The position numbers and the translations under genes are program-made. Positions 35,631 through 45,861 of a stretch of 64,000 nt of DNA are shown piece by piece. The DNA is from Leucobacter zeae (GTDB lineage: Bacteria; Actinomycetota; Actinomycetes; Actinomycetales; Microbacteriaceae). Position 1 is the stretch's first letter; every line of letters begins with the position of its first letter. The DNA is taken from assembly GCF_016758175.1 (NCBI RefSeq), contig NZ_QYAB01000001.1, positions 859,256-923,255 on the forward strand. The letters run 5' to 3'. The notes beneath the pieces are model-generated. The model did no database searches, was not told the origin of the DNA, and saw only the letters and a list, made by a program, of their open reading frames with translations.

Positions 35631-36484
35631 CTACTGCGGCGTCTGCGCGAACTCGAGCATCTTCTGCAGCGAGCCGTTGGGGTCGGACTGCAGCTGCTGC
35701 ATGATCTCTGGCGCTCCGCTGAGCGCGACCGACTGCACGACGATGACCAGGAGCAGCGCGATCGCCCCGGCGGCGAGCGGGGCCCAGAACGCGAGTTTGC
35801 CCGCGCGCATGCGACGGATCGAGAAGATCAGCGTGAGCGCGAAGAGCAGCAGCACCGCGAGGCCCGACACGACACCGAGCACGCCCACCCAATCGGGAAG
35901 CGTGAGGGAATCGATCCCGAGCATCGTCGCGGTGAGCCGGAGCTGGCTGTCGATCGCGAACATCGAGCTCGCGAAGTTGAGCGCCCCGAACGCGCCGAAC
36001 GCGAGCAGCGCGATGGTGATGATGCGGTCGGCGAGCCGCGGGCGGGGCTGCGCCTGCGGGGACTGCGGCTGGGCGACGGGCGCCTGCGCGGGCTGCGGAG
36101 CGGTCGCGCGATAGGGCGCCGGGCCGTCGCCGGTGCCGGATCCGGGCTGCTGCTGGGCCGGTGCGCCGGTGCTCGGGGGAGCGGAAGGCGCGGCAGGGGC
36201 TGCGGGTGGGGCGGCCGGGCGTCCGGCACCTCCGACGCCGAGATTGTGCGGGACGCCGGGGATGCGCCCCGACCCCGAGGAGGGGGCGGAACCGGCGGAC
36301 GTCGCCGACCCGCCGTTCCCCGCCCCTGGAGCCGAGGAGGTCGGTGCGGCGTCGGCGGGCTTCCACTCCCAGCCCTCGGGCGCGTACTCGCCGTAGGCGG
36401 GCCGGGCGGGCCGTGATGGGCGATCCTGCCCGTCGTCCGGCCGCCCCGACCCCTCGCCCGGCTGCTCGCTGCGCGGATCCGTCA

Positions 36485-36485
<1 letters not shown>
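35631..36485 (-). CDS. Proline-rich-tailed four-helix membrane protein (DUF6264-like)
   Basis: A 284-residue membrane protein seen beside fba in Microbacteriaceae. Residues 1-150 are a Pro/Ala/Gln-rich cytoplasmic tail that includes the motif PAYGEYAPEGWEWKP; residues 155-260 contain three or four hydrophobic helices (IITIALLAFGAFGALNFAS, VGVLGVVSGLAVLLLFALTL, LAAGAIALLLVIVVQSVAL). The GTG start overlaps the fba stop codon by 1 bp (TAGTG), so it is translationally coupled to aldolase. Function unknown; the DUF number is from memory. Confidence 0.75.
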
Positions 36486-37513
<1,028 letters not shown>

Positions 37514-37632
37514 GTGTGCTCCTTGGCGTCATCGGAATCCGCCGCGCGCCTGATGCGCATCGCCGCGGACTCGCTCGGTACTGGTGCGGAGGGGCGATCG
37601 GACCGCACCGCATGGTCCTCCAGTCTACGCGG

Positions 37633-37638
37633 TAGGCT
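37633..37638 (+). promoter_or_regulatory. -10 hexamer TAGGCT for glpX
   Basis: Ends 6 nt before the glpX ATG; GGAGG follows at once, too near to the start to act as an ordinary binding site. Confidence 0.5.
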
Positions 37639-37644
37639 GGAGGC

Positions 37645-38628
37645 ATGACTGAACCTGTTTCGCTCGGCGAATGGCAGCCCGACCGCAACCTCGCGATGGA
37701 GCTCGTCCGCGCGACCGAGGCGGCGGCGATGCGCGCCACCCCCTGGATCGGACGCGGCGACAAGAACGGAGCCGACGGCGCGGCGGTCGACGCCATGCGC
37801 AGGTTCCTCGCGACCGTGAACATGAACGGCACCGTCGTGATCGGCGAGGGCGAGAAGGACGACGCGCCCTGGCTGTACAACGGCGAGGTCGTGGGCAACG
37901 GCCAGGGCGCCGATTGCGATGTCGCGGTCGACCCGATCGACGGCACCCGCCTCACCGCGGAGGGCCGCCCCGGCGCGCTCTCGGTGATCGCCGTCGCCGA
38001 CCGCGGCAGCATGTACGACCCCTCGGCCGTCTTCTACATGGACAAGCTGGTCTGCGGTCCCGACGGCGTCGGCGTCGTCGACATCCGCAAGCCCATCGGC
38101 GCGAACATCCGCGACCTCGCCAAGGCGAAGAAGTGCGACGTCTCGGACATCCGCGTCGCCGTGCTCGACCGCCCGCGGCACGAGCAGCTCATCGCCGAGA
38201 TCCGCGAGGCGGGCGCCGGCACGCGCCTCCTCATGGACGGCGACGTGGCGGGCGGCGTCAACGCGGCACGCTGGGACTCGCGGATCGACATGTGCGTCGG
38301 CATCGGCGGCACCCCCGAGGGCATCATCACCGCCTGCGCGGTGAAGGCGCTGGGCGGCGTCATCCAGGGCCGCCTGTGGCCGAAGGACGACGACGAGCGC
38401 CAGAAGGCGATCGACGCTGGTCACGACCTGAGCCGGGTGCTCGAGGCGAACGACCTCGTCGCGAGCGACAACGCCTACTTCGTCGCCACCGGCATCACGT
38501 CGGCCGACTTCGTCGAGGGCGTGCAGCGCCGCGGCCCGTTCGTGCGCGCCGAGAGCATCGTGATGCGCTCGCACTCGGGCACGATCCGCCACGTCATCAG
38601 CGACATGGATCCCAAGCGCTGGAGCTGA
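37645..38628 (+). CDS. glpX: Class II fructose-1,6-bisphosphatase
   Basis: A 327-residue metal-dependent FBPase, the gluconeogenic partner of aldolase. Core motifs: WIGRGDKNGADGAAVDAMR, VVIGEGEKDDAPWLYNGE (metal site), VAVDPIDGTRLTAEGRPGALSV, LMDGDVAGGVNAA and GIGGTPEGIITACAVKALGG. It is the main FBPase type in Actinobacteria. Promoter and start codon nearly coincide. It diverges from fba, allowing opposite control. Confidence 0.97.
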   Translation: MTEPVSLGEWQPDRNLAMELVRATEAAAMRATPWIGRGDKNGADGAAVDAMRRFLATVNMNGTVVIGEGEKDDAPWLYNGEVVGNGQGADCDVAVDPIDGTRLTAEGRPGALSVIAVADRGSMYDPSAVFYMDKLVCGPDGVGVVDIRKPIGANIRDLAKAKKCDVSDIRVAVLDRPRHEQLIAEIREAGAGTRLLMDGDVAGGVNAARWDSRIDMCVGIGGTPEGIITACAVKALGGVIQGRLWPKDDDERQKAIDAGHDLSRVLEANDLVASDNAYFVATGITSADFVEGVQRRGPFVRAESIVMRSHSGTIRHVISDMDPKRWS

Positions 38629-38650
38629 CCGCGCACCAGCGGCGGATGCG

Positions 38651-38678
38651 CGGCACCCGGGCCTCGGCCCGGGTGCCG
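38651..38678 (+). terminator. Intrinsic-type hairpin after glpX
   Basis: CGGCACCCGGGC (38651-38662) pairs perfectly with GCCCGGGTGCCG (38667-38678) around CTCG; CTTCCCGTTT follows. It is 22 bp after the stop. Confidence 0.8.
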
Positions 38679-38738
38679 CTTCCCGTTTCGGCGCGCGGAG
38701 GCGGATCGCGCCTGCGCCGGTGATCGCGACGGGCAGGT

Positions 38739-38744
38739 TACGCT
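38739..38744 (+). promoter_or_regulatory. -10 hexamer TACGCT, leaderless start
   Basis: Ends 6 nt before the ATG at 38751. Confidence 0.5.
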
Positions 38745-38750
38745 CGGCAC

Positions 38751-39557
38751 ATGGATCTCGCACAGTTCTTCGCCGGTCGCACGGGGGCCGCCCGACTTCC
38801 CGACGGCCAGGCAGCGGTGCTCGAGTCGGTCGACCTGGGGATGCTGCGCGTCCGCTCGGGGCGGCTCGCGCTCTGCGACGCGATCTGGCTCGAGGCACCG
38901 CTCGTCGTGCCGGTGCCGCCGGGGGAGTATCGCGTCGGGCTGACACGCGCGGCGGTGCCGGAGACGTACGCGATCACCGGGCATCGCGACGCCTATCTGA
39001 GCATCGTGCTCTCGGACTCGCCGACGGTCCGGATCGAGCCCGCGCGGGTCGAGCCCGACTCCACGGATTGGCGCGACACTCCTGCCGGCGGGCTCGCGGG
39101 GGTGCCGGGGCTCGTCGGCGTGCCGACGACGATGTACAACATCGCGGTGGTGGATGCCGACGCGATCGCCCCGGGTATGCCCGAGGACCCGGACACCTGG
39201 TACGAGTCGGTCGTCTCGGGCTGGTTCGCGACGATGGACACCGACGCCCTGGGGCCGCACGGCACCGTGAACGCCGTGCTGCCGAGGTCGGCGACGGGGG
39301 ACAACATCGTCGTGGCGCTCACGGGGGGCGGAGCCCTGCCCTTCCCGGTGATCGCGAGCTGCGACGCATCCGGCCGGATGACGGGCGTGCACGTCGACCT
39401 GCTCGCGATGGGCGACCTCGCGACGGCGCTGGGGGCGGAGATCGGGCCGGACCGCTTCCTCGTGGAGGAGCAGGAGGCCGAGCGCCAGGCCGAACAGCGT
39501 GCGGAACGCCGGGGCGGGATCCGCGGGTTCTGGGACCGCCTCACCGGCCGCGACTGA
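38751..39557 (+). CDS. DUF4241-domain protein
   Basis: A 268-residue soluble protein. DUF4241 features: an N-terminal segment ending in LRVRSGRLALCDAIWLEAPLVVPVPPGEYRV, ETYAITGHRDAYLSIVLSD, then WYESVVSGWFATMD and the C-terminal NIVVALTGGGALPFPVIASCDASGRMTGVHVD. Function is unknown; members occur near toxin-immunity loci in some bacteria but no toxin is adjacent here. The last 30 residues are charged and end in GFWDRLTGRD. Its 3' end faces rmuC with a 21-bp gap. Confidence 0.82.
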   Translation: MDLAQFFAGRTGAARLPDGQAAVLESVDLGMLRVRSGRLALCDAIWLEAPLVVPVPPGEYRVGLTRAAVPETYAITGHRDAYLSIVLSDSPTVRIEPARVEPDSTDWRDTPAGGLAGVPGLVGVPTTMYNIAVVDADAIAPGMPEDPDTWYESVVSGWFATMDTDALGPHGTVNAVLPRSATGDNIVVALTGGGALPFPVIASCDASGRMTGVHVDLLAMGDLATALGAEIGPDRFLVEEQEAERQAEQRAERRGGIRGFWDRLTGRD

Positions 39558-39578
39558 GGCGCGGTCGCTGGCCGGAGC

Positions 39579-40946
39579 TCAGTCGGTCTCCGATTCCCGG
39601 TCGGTCTCCGCTTCCCGGTCGTCCCAGAGCGCGGCGAGCCGTGCCGGCTCCGGTTCGGGCGTCGGGCGCAGCTCGGGCGCGACGAGCGGGCGCACGGCGG
39701 CCTCGAGCTGCTCGGGTTCGAAGCCGATCTTCTCGCCGTTCAGCGCCCCGATCTTGCGGGTGGTGGGGAGCACCTGGCGTTCGAGCGAGCCGACGAAGGC
39801 GTTGTAGTCCTGCACTCCGCGGGAGAGCGTGCGACCGAGCTTGTCGAGATGCGTGGCCGTACGGCCGATCCGCGTGTGGAACTCGCGGCTCAGGTCGAAC
39901 AGGGTGCGGGCCTCGGCCGTGAGGGATTCCTGGCGCCAGCTGTGCGCGATCGACTTGAGGATGGCCCACAGGCTGACGGGCGACGCGAGCGCGACCTTCC
40001 GCTCGAACGCGTACTCGAGCAGCAGTGGGTCGGTGTCGAGCGCGCTCGACAGCAGCGACTCGCTCGGCACGAATGCGACGACGAGCTCGGGGGAGTCCGG
40101 CAGCGCGGACCAGTAGTCGCGATTGCCGAGGGCGACGATGTGCTCGCGCAGAGCCTTGGCGTGCTGCGCGAGCAGCGCGCTGCGTCGCGCTTCGACGGCC
40201 GCGTGCCGTGATCCCGCGTCGCCGTGCGTCTCCGCGCCGGGTTCGCCGAGGTGCTGCGCCTGCAGATAGGCGTCGAACGGGACCTTGGCGTCGATCGCGA
40301 TGGACTTGCCGCCGGGGAGGCGCACGACGAGGTCGGGCCTGAGCGTGCCGCGCTCCGTCGTCAGGTTCGCCTGCACCTCGAAGTCGACGTGCTCGATCAT
40401 TCCCGCGGCCTCGATGATGCGCCGCAGCTGCGTCTCGCCCCAGATGCCCCTGGTGTTGTTCGAGCGCAGCGCCGACGCGAGCGTCTCAGCGGTGCCCCTC
40501 AGCCGTTCCTCGGCCCGGGTGGCCTGCCGCAGCTGCTCGGCCAGCTCGCCGTGCTGCTCGGCGCGCTGCTGCTCCAGCGTCGTCACGGTGCTCTCGAGCT
40601 TCCCGAGGCTCTCCCGCAGCGGGGCGAGCTGCTGCAGCACCCGCTGCTCCTCGCGATCGAGGTCGGCGCGCTGCTGCGCTGCGCGGTGCGCGTCGCGCAG
40701 CCGGTCCTCGAGTCCCTGGGCGCGCGTCTCCGCCGCCGCGAGCTCCTCGCGCAAGAGGCGCGATCCGGCCTCCGCGTCGAGCCTGACGCGCTGCGCGAGC
40801 ACGGCGCGCTCCTGCTCCGCGCGCGACTCGGACTCCGCGGCGCGCCGAGCGGCGCCGGTCGCGGCGAGGCGATGCCCGGCGAAGGCGCCGGCAGCCCCGA
40901 ACACGAGGGCCGTGGCGAGGAGGAGCAATGCGGTGAGTGCGGTCAT
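39579..40946 (-). CDS. rmuC: DNA recombination protein RmuC
   Basis: A 455-residue membrane-anchored protein thought to limit DNA inversions and replication-fork rearrangement. N-terminal helix at about 3-22 (LTALLLLATALVFGAAGAFAG), a long coiled coil to about 160 (EQERAVLAQRVRLDAEAGS, TTLEQQRAEQHGELAEQLR), then the RmuC nuclease-like domain with NNTRGIWGETQLRRIIEAAGM, RPDLVVRLPGGKSIAIDAKVPFDAYLQA and EYAFERKVALASPVSLWAILKS. ATG at 40946 puts the membrane helix first. Confidence 0.93.
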   Translation of the reverse strand: MTALTALLLLATALVFGAAGAFAGHRLAATGAARRAAESESRAEQERAVLAQRVRLDAEAGSRLLREELAAAETRAQGLEDRLRDAHRAAQQRADLDREEQRVLQQLAPLRESLGKLESTVTTLEQQRAEQHGELAEQLRQATRAEERLRGTAETLASALRSNNTRGIWGETQLRRIIEAAGMIEHVDFEVQANLTTERGTLRPDLVVRLPGGKSIAIDAKVPFDAYLQAQHLGEPGAETHGDAGSRHAAVEARRSALLAQHAKALREHIVALGNRDYWSALPDSPELVVAFVPSESLLSSALDTDPLLLEYAFERKVALASPVSLWAILKSIAHSWRQESLTAEARTLFDLSREFHTRIGRTATHLDKLGRTLSRGVQDYNAFVGSLERQVLPTTRKIGALNGEKIGFEPEQLEAAVRPLVAPELRPTPEPEPARLAALWDDREAETDRESETD

Positions 40947-41014
40947 GCGTCCATGGTGCCAGCGACCACCGACATCGCGGCGGTGCCCGGCACCGGGGGC
41001 GTCACCGGTATCGC

Positions 41015-42412
41015 CTACTCGACGACTTCCTGGTCGAAGTCGGTCCACGGCGTGCGCAGCCGCACCTCGTCGAAGTCCCCGCTGCGCGCCACCTCCCGGA
41101 GCAGGCGCCCGGCATCGGCCGCGGCGTCGCGACTCACGGTGTCCTCCAGCACGACCGTCAGGTCCGTCGTGCCGCGCGTGACGTCCAGGATCACCCGATC
41201 CACCTCGGCGAGTTCGCGTTCGGCGGTCATCGCCGTCGTCAGCGCGTCCGAGAACGACTCCGGCGGTTCGGCCATCGGCCGCACGGCGACCCAGAACCGC
41301 TTCGGGTCGGGCCCGAGCACGCGGAAGGAGGCGCGGATCTCGCCGGCGCCGACGAGCACGTTCGCAGCGGCGGCGGTTCCCGCGAGGTCGCGCGTGCGGA
41401 CCTCGAGCTCGCCGCCCGGCCGGTCTCCCGGGAAGACGAGCTCGGCCCCGCCGGGAACCGAGACCAGGTCCGAGATGAGCCCGGATTCGCGATCCGGGTC
41501 CGCGTTCGCATCGATCCGGGGGAGCGGAGTGTCGAGATCGATCTCCGCATCGGCTGCGGCCTCCCGCAGCGCAGCGACGGCATCGCTCCTATCCGCCGAG
41601 GTCGAGAGCAGCTCGACGGTGACCCCGTCCCGCGAGGCTCGAACCGCGCCGTGCGGCAGGTCGAGCGCGGCCCGCAGCACCGGGAGCATCGGTTCGAGCT
41701 CGTCGCCGGGCGACAGATGCGCCGTGACCCCCGGGCTCGTGGAGAGCGTGGAGCCCACGCTCGAGTCGAACGCCAGGGCGCGGTCTCCCAGATGCGCGTG
41801 CAGTTCGCGGAGCGCATCGAGCAGCATCGAGCTCTCGGGCGCTGTCGCCCGGATCCGGACCGAGCCGGCGGGCGGCTGCGGAACGGGCGGCGTCGCTCCC
41901 GAGGACGCGTCGCCGCCCGGGTCGTCACGGCCGGCCTCACCCTCGTCGGTGCTCGGGACGATCCCGAACAGAGTGAAGTCACCCGTGAACCCGGTGCCGA
42001 GCGCCCGTGCCGCGGCGGTGGTGCGGGCGAAGGCGTTCAACAGGTCAGGATCGATGCACGACTCGTCCTCGATCGTCATCTCGACGCGCACGGGCTCTGC
42101 GCCGTACGCGCCCGTGGCGACCCGCACGCTGTTCATCGTCGTCTCGGCGGAGCAGCTCGCCTCCGAGATGCTCGCGGCCTGGGCCTCGGTGAGCTCATCG
42201 GAGAGGAGGATCTCGCCGGTGTAGCGCGGCCCCGTCGTGAGGAAGCCGCTGTCGTAGCTCCAGTCCACGGCGTCGACCCCGTCGTTCCGCTCGATGGCGC
42301 CGGCCCAGCCGCGCTGGCTGAGGCCCCAGCTCGCGCAGCCCGTGAGCGCGACGGCGCTCGCCGCGACGAGGGCGACGGCTCCGACGGCGGTGCGGCTGCG
42401 GGTGCTGCGCAT
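41015..42412 (-). CDS. Large lipoprotein of unknown function
   Basis: A 465-residue lipoprotein. The signal ends in VALTGC with the acylated cysteine at residue 26. The rest is a mixed alpha/beta chain with repeated stretches of similar type (AELDLTVEL-like strands and helix pairs), acidic Asp/Glu-rich loops at 160-180, and cysteines in ASCSAET and DESCIDP. No family is recognised. A -10 hexamer TACGAT (42419-42424) lies 6 nt before the ATG. It is likely single-gene and envelope-located. Confidence 0.75.
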   Translation of the reverse strand: MRSTRSRTAVGAVALVAASAVALTGCASWGLSQRGWAGAIERNDGVDAVDWSYDSGFLTTGPRYTGEILLSDELTEAQAASISEASCSAETTMNSVRVATGAYGAEPVRVEMTIEDESCIDPDLLNAFARTTAAARALGTGFTGDFTLFGIVPSTDEGEAGRDDPGGDASSGATPPVPQPPAGSVRIRATAPESSMLLDALRELHAHLGDRALAFDSSVGSTLSTSPGVTAHLSPGDELEPMLPVLRAALDLPHGAVRASRDGVTVELLSTSADRSDAVAALREAAADAEIDLDTPLPRIDANADPDRESGLISDLVSVPGGAELVFPGDRPGGELEVRTRDLAGTAAAANVLVGAGEIRASFRVLGPDPKRFWVAVRPMAEPPESFSDALTTAMTAERELAEVDRVILDVTRGTTDLTVVLEDTVSRDAAADAGRLLREVARSGDFDEVRLRTPWTDFDQEVVE

Positions 42413-42437
42413 ACCCCCATCGTAGGGGCGGCCGCGG

Positions 42438-43022
42438 TCAGAGCTTCAGGGGGATGGCCTTGAGCGGGTGGAGCCTGAGCCCAGTGGCCTTCGCGAGCGC
42501 CGTGACGTCCGCGGCGCCGTGGCGGGCCGCGGCGTCCACGATGATCGCCGCGCAGGCCTCGGCATCGGCGAGGGCGTCGTGGTGCGCGAACTCGCCGTAG
42601 CCCGCGGCGGCGGCGGCCAGCGGCAGCCGGTGCGACGGGATCTCGTAGGTCTTGCGCGAGACCTGCACGCTGCAGAGGTAGCGCAGCCGCGGGGTCGGGG
42701 TGATCGTCTCGGCGCAGGCCGCGCGGATGACGCCCATATCGAAGCTCGCGTTGTGCGCGACGACCACGTCGTCGCCGATGAAGTCGCGGAGGTCGGTGAG
42801 CTGGTCCGCCCAGTCGGAGGCATCGGCCACCATCGCGGCGGTGATCCCGTGGATCCTGATGTTGAACGGGAGGAACTCCGCGTGGCCCGCGGGCGGGCGG
42901 ATCAACCAGGAGACCCGCTCGGCCACACGGCCATCGCGCACGCGCACCATGCCGACGGCGCAGGCCGATGACGGATGGCTGTTCGCGGTCTCGAAGTCGA
43001 TGGCGGTGAAGTCGATGGGCAC
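42438..43022 (-). CDS. DEDDh 3'-5' exonuclease (DnaQ/PolC-epsilon-like)
   Basis: A 194-residue exonuclease of the DnaQ type. Exo I FTAIDFETANS (Asp and Glu), Exo II VVAHNASFDMGVI, Exo III AHHDALADAEACA (His and Asp). The last 30 residues include LAKATGLRLHPLKAIPL. The GTG at 43022 puts PIDFTAIDFE at the N-terminus as in relatives; an alternative GTG six codons upstream is open. It lacks polymerase domains and is a stand-alone proofreader or RNA/DNA trimming enzyme. Confidence 0.9.
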   Translation of the reverse strand: MPIDFTAIDFETANSHPSSACAVGMVRVRDGRVAERVSWLIRPPAGHAEFLPFNIRIHGITAAMVADASDWADQLTDLRDFIGDDVVVAHNASFDMGVIRAACAETITPTPRLRYLCSVQVSRKTYEIPSHRLPLAAAAAGYGEFAHHDALADAEACAAIIVDAAARHGAADVTALAKATGLRLHPLKAIPLKL

Positions 43023-43158
43023 GCATCTAGGGTGGCACACGCCACTGACAGCGGTGCTGGGCGGACACCGGTCCCGCGCTCACGCGGCCGGCTTCGCTGG
43101 TGCGACAATGGGCGTATCGGTGCCGCGTTCATCGCGGCGAACGAGAAGGAGCGTCGGA

Positions 43159-43626
43159 ATGATCCCCGCCATCAACTACTGGGCCGTGCTCGCGGCCACC
43201 GTCTCGACCATGGTCGTCGGCGCGATCTGGTACTCGAAGGGCGTGATGGGCGCTCGCTGGATGCGGTTGACCGGCGTGCAACCCGAGGGCAAGCCCGCCA
43301 TCGCGATCGTCGTGCCGCTGCTGCTGACGCTGGTCGTCAGCTTCGTCACCTCCTGGGCGCTGGCCTGGGTCGTCGGGAAGATCGTGCTCGTGCCCGTCGG
43401 GCCCCTCGAGGATCGCGCCGAGCTCATCGACCGCTTCGCGTTCTTCGGTGTCTCGATCATCGCCGCGCTCATCCTGTGGGCCGGTTTCACCGCGGCGCGA
43501 TTCGCGACCCACGACGCGTTCGAGGGGAGGCCCGCCGCGCTCACGCTGCTGAACATCGCGCACGAGCTCGTCACGATCCTCCTCGTCGCCGTCGTGATCG
43601 GGGTCTGGCCGCCCGCCATCGCCTGA
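43159..43626 (+). CDS. DUF1761-domain membrane protein
   Basis: A 155-residue four-helix integral membrane protein. DUF1761 features: INYWAVLAATVSTMVVGAIWYS with WY just before the first loop, RWMRLTG, and the C-terminal helix ending in VVIGVWP. AGAAGGAG lies 6-8 nt before the ATG, a real ribosome binding site. Function is unknown; members often stand alone in actinobacterial genomes. It is upstream of and co-directional with ychF but ychF has its own promoter. Confidence 0.85.
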   Translation: MIPAINYWAVLAATVSTMVVGAIWYSKGVMGARWMRLTGVQPEGKPAIAIVVPLLLTLVVSFVTSWALAWVVGKIVLVPVGPLEDRAELIDRFAFFGVSIIAALILWAGFTAARFATHDAFEGRPAALTLLNIAHELVTILLVAVVIGVWPPAIA

Positions 43627-43667
43627 GCATCGGTGGTCCCGCGCGCCGGATCGGCGGATCCCTCGCG

Positions 43668-43673
43668 TAGACT
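43668..43673 (+). promoter_or_regulatory. -10 hexamer TAGACT for ychF
   Basis: Ends 8 nt before the GTG at 43682; no ribosome binding site lies between, so the message is likely leaderless. Confidence 0.55.
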
Positions 43674-43681
43674 AGACCCTC

Positions 43682-44755
43682 GTGGCTTTGACTATCGGAA
43701 TCGTGGGGCTGCCGAATGTCGGCAAGTCGACCCTCTTCAACGCGCTCACCCAGAACGACGCGCTCGCCGCGAACTACCCGTTCGCGACCATCGAGCCGAA
43801 CATCGGAGTCGTGAACCTGCCCGACCCGCGTCTCGACAAGCTCGCGGAGATATTCGGCAGCGAGAAGATCCTGCCGGCCCCCGTCAGCTTCGTCGACATC
43901 GCGGGCATCGTGCGCGGCGCGAGCGAGGGCGAGGGCCTCGGCAACCAGTTCCTCGCGAACATCCGCGAGGCCGACGCGATCGCGCAGGTCGTGCGCGGCT
44001 TCTCCGACCCCGACGTGGTGCACGTCGACGGCGCGGTCAACCCGGCGGGCGACATGGAGACGATCAACACCGAGCTGATCATCGCCGACATGCAGACCAT
44101 CGAGAAGGCGCTCGTGCGCTTCGAGAAGGAGCTGAAGAACAAGAAGATCGACCCCGCGGTCGTCGAGACGGCGAAGGCCGCGCAGGCGGCGCTGAACGAC
44201 GGAACGGTGCTCTCGCAGTCCGGGATCGACCTCGAGCCGATCAGGGAACTCGGCCTGCTCACCGCGAAGCCGTTCCTCTACGTCTTCAACGTCGACGAGA
44301 CGGTGCTGCAGGATCGCGCGAAGCTCGACGAGCTCTCGGCGCTCGTGGCGCCCGCGAAGGCCATCTTCCTCGACGCGAAGATCGAGAGCGAGCTCATCGA
44401 GCTCGACGCCGAGGACGCCGCCGAGCTGCTCGCCTCGATCGGCCAGGAGGAGAGCGGCCTCGACCAGCTCGCCCGCGTCGGCTTCGACACCCTCGGCCTG
44501 CAGACCTACCTCACCGCCGGCCCCAAGGAGGCGCGCGCCTGGACCATTCGCAAGGGATCGACGGCCCCTCAGGCGGCCGGCGCGATCCACACCGACTTCG
44601 AGAAGGGCTTCATCAAGGGCGAGATCATCTCGTTCGAGGACCTCGTCGAGGCCGGATCGGTCGCCGAGGCACGTGCCAAGGGCAAGGCCCGCATGGAGGG
44701 CAAGGACTACGTGATGCAGGACGGCGACGTCTGCGAGTGGCGGTTCAACGTCTGA
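43682..44755 (+). CDS. ychF: Redox-regulated ATPase YchF (Obg family)
   Basis: A 357-residue universally conserved ATP-binding member of the TRAFAC GTPases, associated with ribosomes and oxidative stress. G1 GLPNVGKST (residues 9-17), G3 VDIAGIVRGASEGEGLGNQFL, NVDE in place of NKxD (explains ATP preference), a coiled-coil insert, and a C-terminal TGS domain with ARAWTIRKGSTAPQAAGAIHTDFEKGFI. GTG start from the leaderless promoter. Confidence 0.97.
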   Translation: MALTIGIVGLPNVGKSTLFNALTQNDALAANYPFATIEPNIGVVNLPDPRLDKLAEIFGSEKILPAPVSFVDIAGIVRGASEGEGLGNQFLANIREADAIAQVVRGFSDPDVVHVDGAVNPAGDMETINTELIIADMQTIEKALVRFEKELKNKKIDPAVVETAKAAQAALNDGTVLSQSGIDLEPIRELGLLTAKPFLYVFNVDETVLQDRAKLDELSALVAPAKAIFLDAKIESELIELDAEDAAELLASIGQEESGLDQLARVGFDTLGLQTYLTAGPKEARAWTIRKGSTAPQAAGAIHTDFEKGFIKGEIISFEDLVEAGSVAEARAKGKARMEGKDYVMQDGDVCEWRFNV

Positions 44756-44797
44756 CCCCTGACGCCGCCGCGTTCGGCCGGAAGCCGAGCGGCGCGA

Positions 44798-44843
44798 GAA
44801 CGCACTGCAGCCGGCGGGATCTCCCGCCGGCTGCAGTGCGTTC
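44798..44843. terminator. Bidirectional terminator between ychF and the CNNM/CBS genes
   Basis: A perfect 21-bp stem, 44798-44818 with 44823-44843 (inner CAGCCGGCGGG / CCCGCCGGCTG), around ATCT. It lies between two convergent stop codons. Confidence 0.9.
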
Positions 44844-44847
44844 CGCG

Positions 44848-45861
44848 TCAGGCCTCCGGCGGTGTCGACGCGGGGAGGATCTCCCGGAGCAGGTCGGCCA
44901 GCGTCACGACCCCCAGCAGCCGACCATCGCTCACGACCGTCGCGAGCTGGACGCGACTCCTCCGCATGCGCGCGAGCGCGTCATGGGCCGGGGTGCTCGG
45001 GGAGACCGACAGCGCCTCACGGGAGAGCCCGAGCGCAGGGGTGCCCGGTGCGACCAGCAGGGTGTCGCGTACATGCGCGACGCGCGCCGAGGCGCCGGTT
45101 CCGACCAGAATGCGCAGATGGCCGGATGCCGATGCGGCAGCCTGGAGATCGGCAGCGGTCGCCTCGACGGCGACCGAGGTGGGGGCCCGATCCGCGCGGA
45201 CGATGTCGCCGACGGTGATGCTGCTGAGCGCGATCGCCTGCGCGATCGGCTCCGAGTACTGCTCCTCGAGCGTTCCGGCCGAGCGCGAATGCGCGACGAG
45301 CTCTCGGATGGTGTCGGCGTCCTGCCCGCCTGCGGCGGCCTTCTCGACGGGCTCGACGCCCGATGCGCGCACGAGCCGGTTCGCGATGCGGTTGATCCAC
45401 AGCAGGAAGGGCCGCAGGGGCCAGGTCATGGCGCGGGCGAGCACGCCGGTCGCCTTCGCAGCGGTCTCGGGGTGGGCGATCGCCCACGACTTCGGCGCCA
45501 TCTCGCCGATGACCAGGTGCAGGAAGGTGACCACGACGAGCGCCAGCACGAACGCGACGACGTCGGCCGCGACCGCCGGCAGACCCCACTGCTCGAGCAC
45601 GGGTGCGAGGGCGTAGTCGATCGCCGGTTTCGTCACGGCGCCGAGGAGGAACGTGCACGCCGTGATGCCCAGCTGGGCGAACGCGAGCATGACGGTGAGT
45701 TCGTTCATGCCGCGCAGCGCCGCTCGGGCCGAGGCGCTGCGGGAGGCCTCCTCCTCCAAGCGGTGCCGTCGTGCGGCGAGCAGCGCGAACTCGACGATCA
45801 CGAAGAACGCGCTCGCGACGATCAGCGCGATCGTGATGACGGTGACCATCCACCAGCTCAT
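44848..45861 (-). CDS. CNNM/DUF21-CBS membrane protein, short form
   Basis: A 337-residue protein with an N-terminal CNNM (DUF21) membrane domain (three or four helices: VTVITIALIVASAFFVIVEFAL, MLAFAQLGITACTFLLGAV, VVAFVLALVVVTFLHLVIGEMAPKSWAI) and a C-terminal CBS pair (SSITVGDIVRADRAPTSV and VVSDGRLLGVVTLADLLREIL). Relatives such as CorB/MpfA transport or sense Mg2+. This copy lacks the CorC_HlyC C-terminal domain present in its partner. It overlaps the upstream long paralogue by 4 bp, forming one transcript, possibly a heterodimer. Confidence 0.87.
   Translation of the reverse strand: MSWWMVTVITIALIVASAFFVIVEFALLAARRHRLEEEASRSASARAALRGMNELTVMLAFAQLGITACTFLLGAVTKPAIDYALAPVLEQWGLPAVAADVVAFVLALVVVTFLHLVIGEMAPKSWAIAHPETAAKATGVLARAMTWPLRPFLLWINRIANRLVRASGVEPVEKAAAGGQDADTIRELVAHSRSAGTLEEQYSEPIAQAIALSSITVGDIVRADRAPTSVAVEATAADLQAAASASGHLRILVGTGASARVAHVRDTLLVAPGTPALGLSREALSVSPSTPAHDALARMRRSRVQLATVVSDGRLLGVVTLADLLREILPASTPPEA

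Noticed and set aside
42700-43158. Extended N-terminus for the DUF1761 protein
   Set aside because: The extension is antisense to the exonuclease gene; AGAAGGAG before the ATG at 43159 and the membrane helix at once after it fix the start there.
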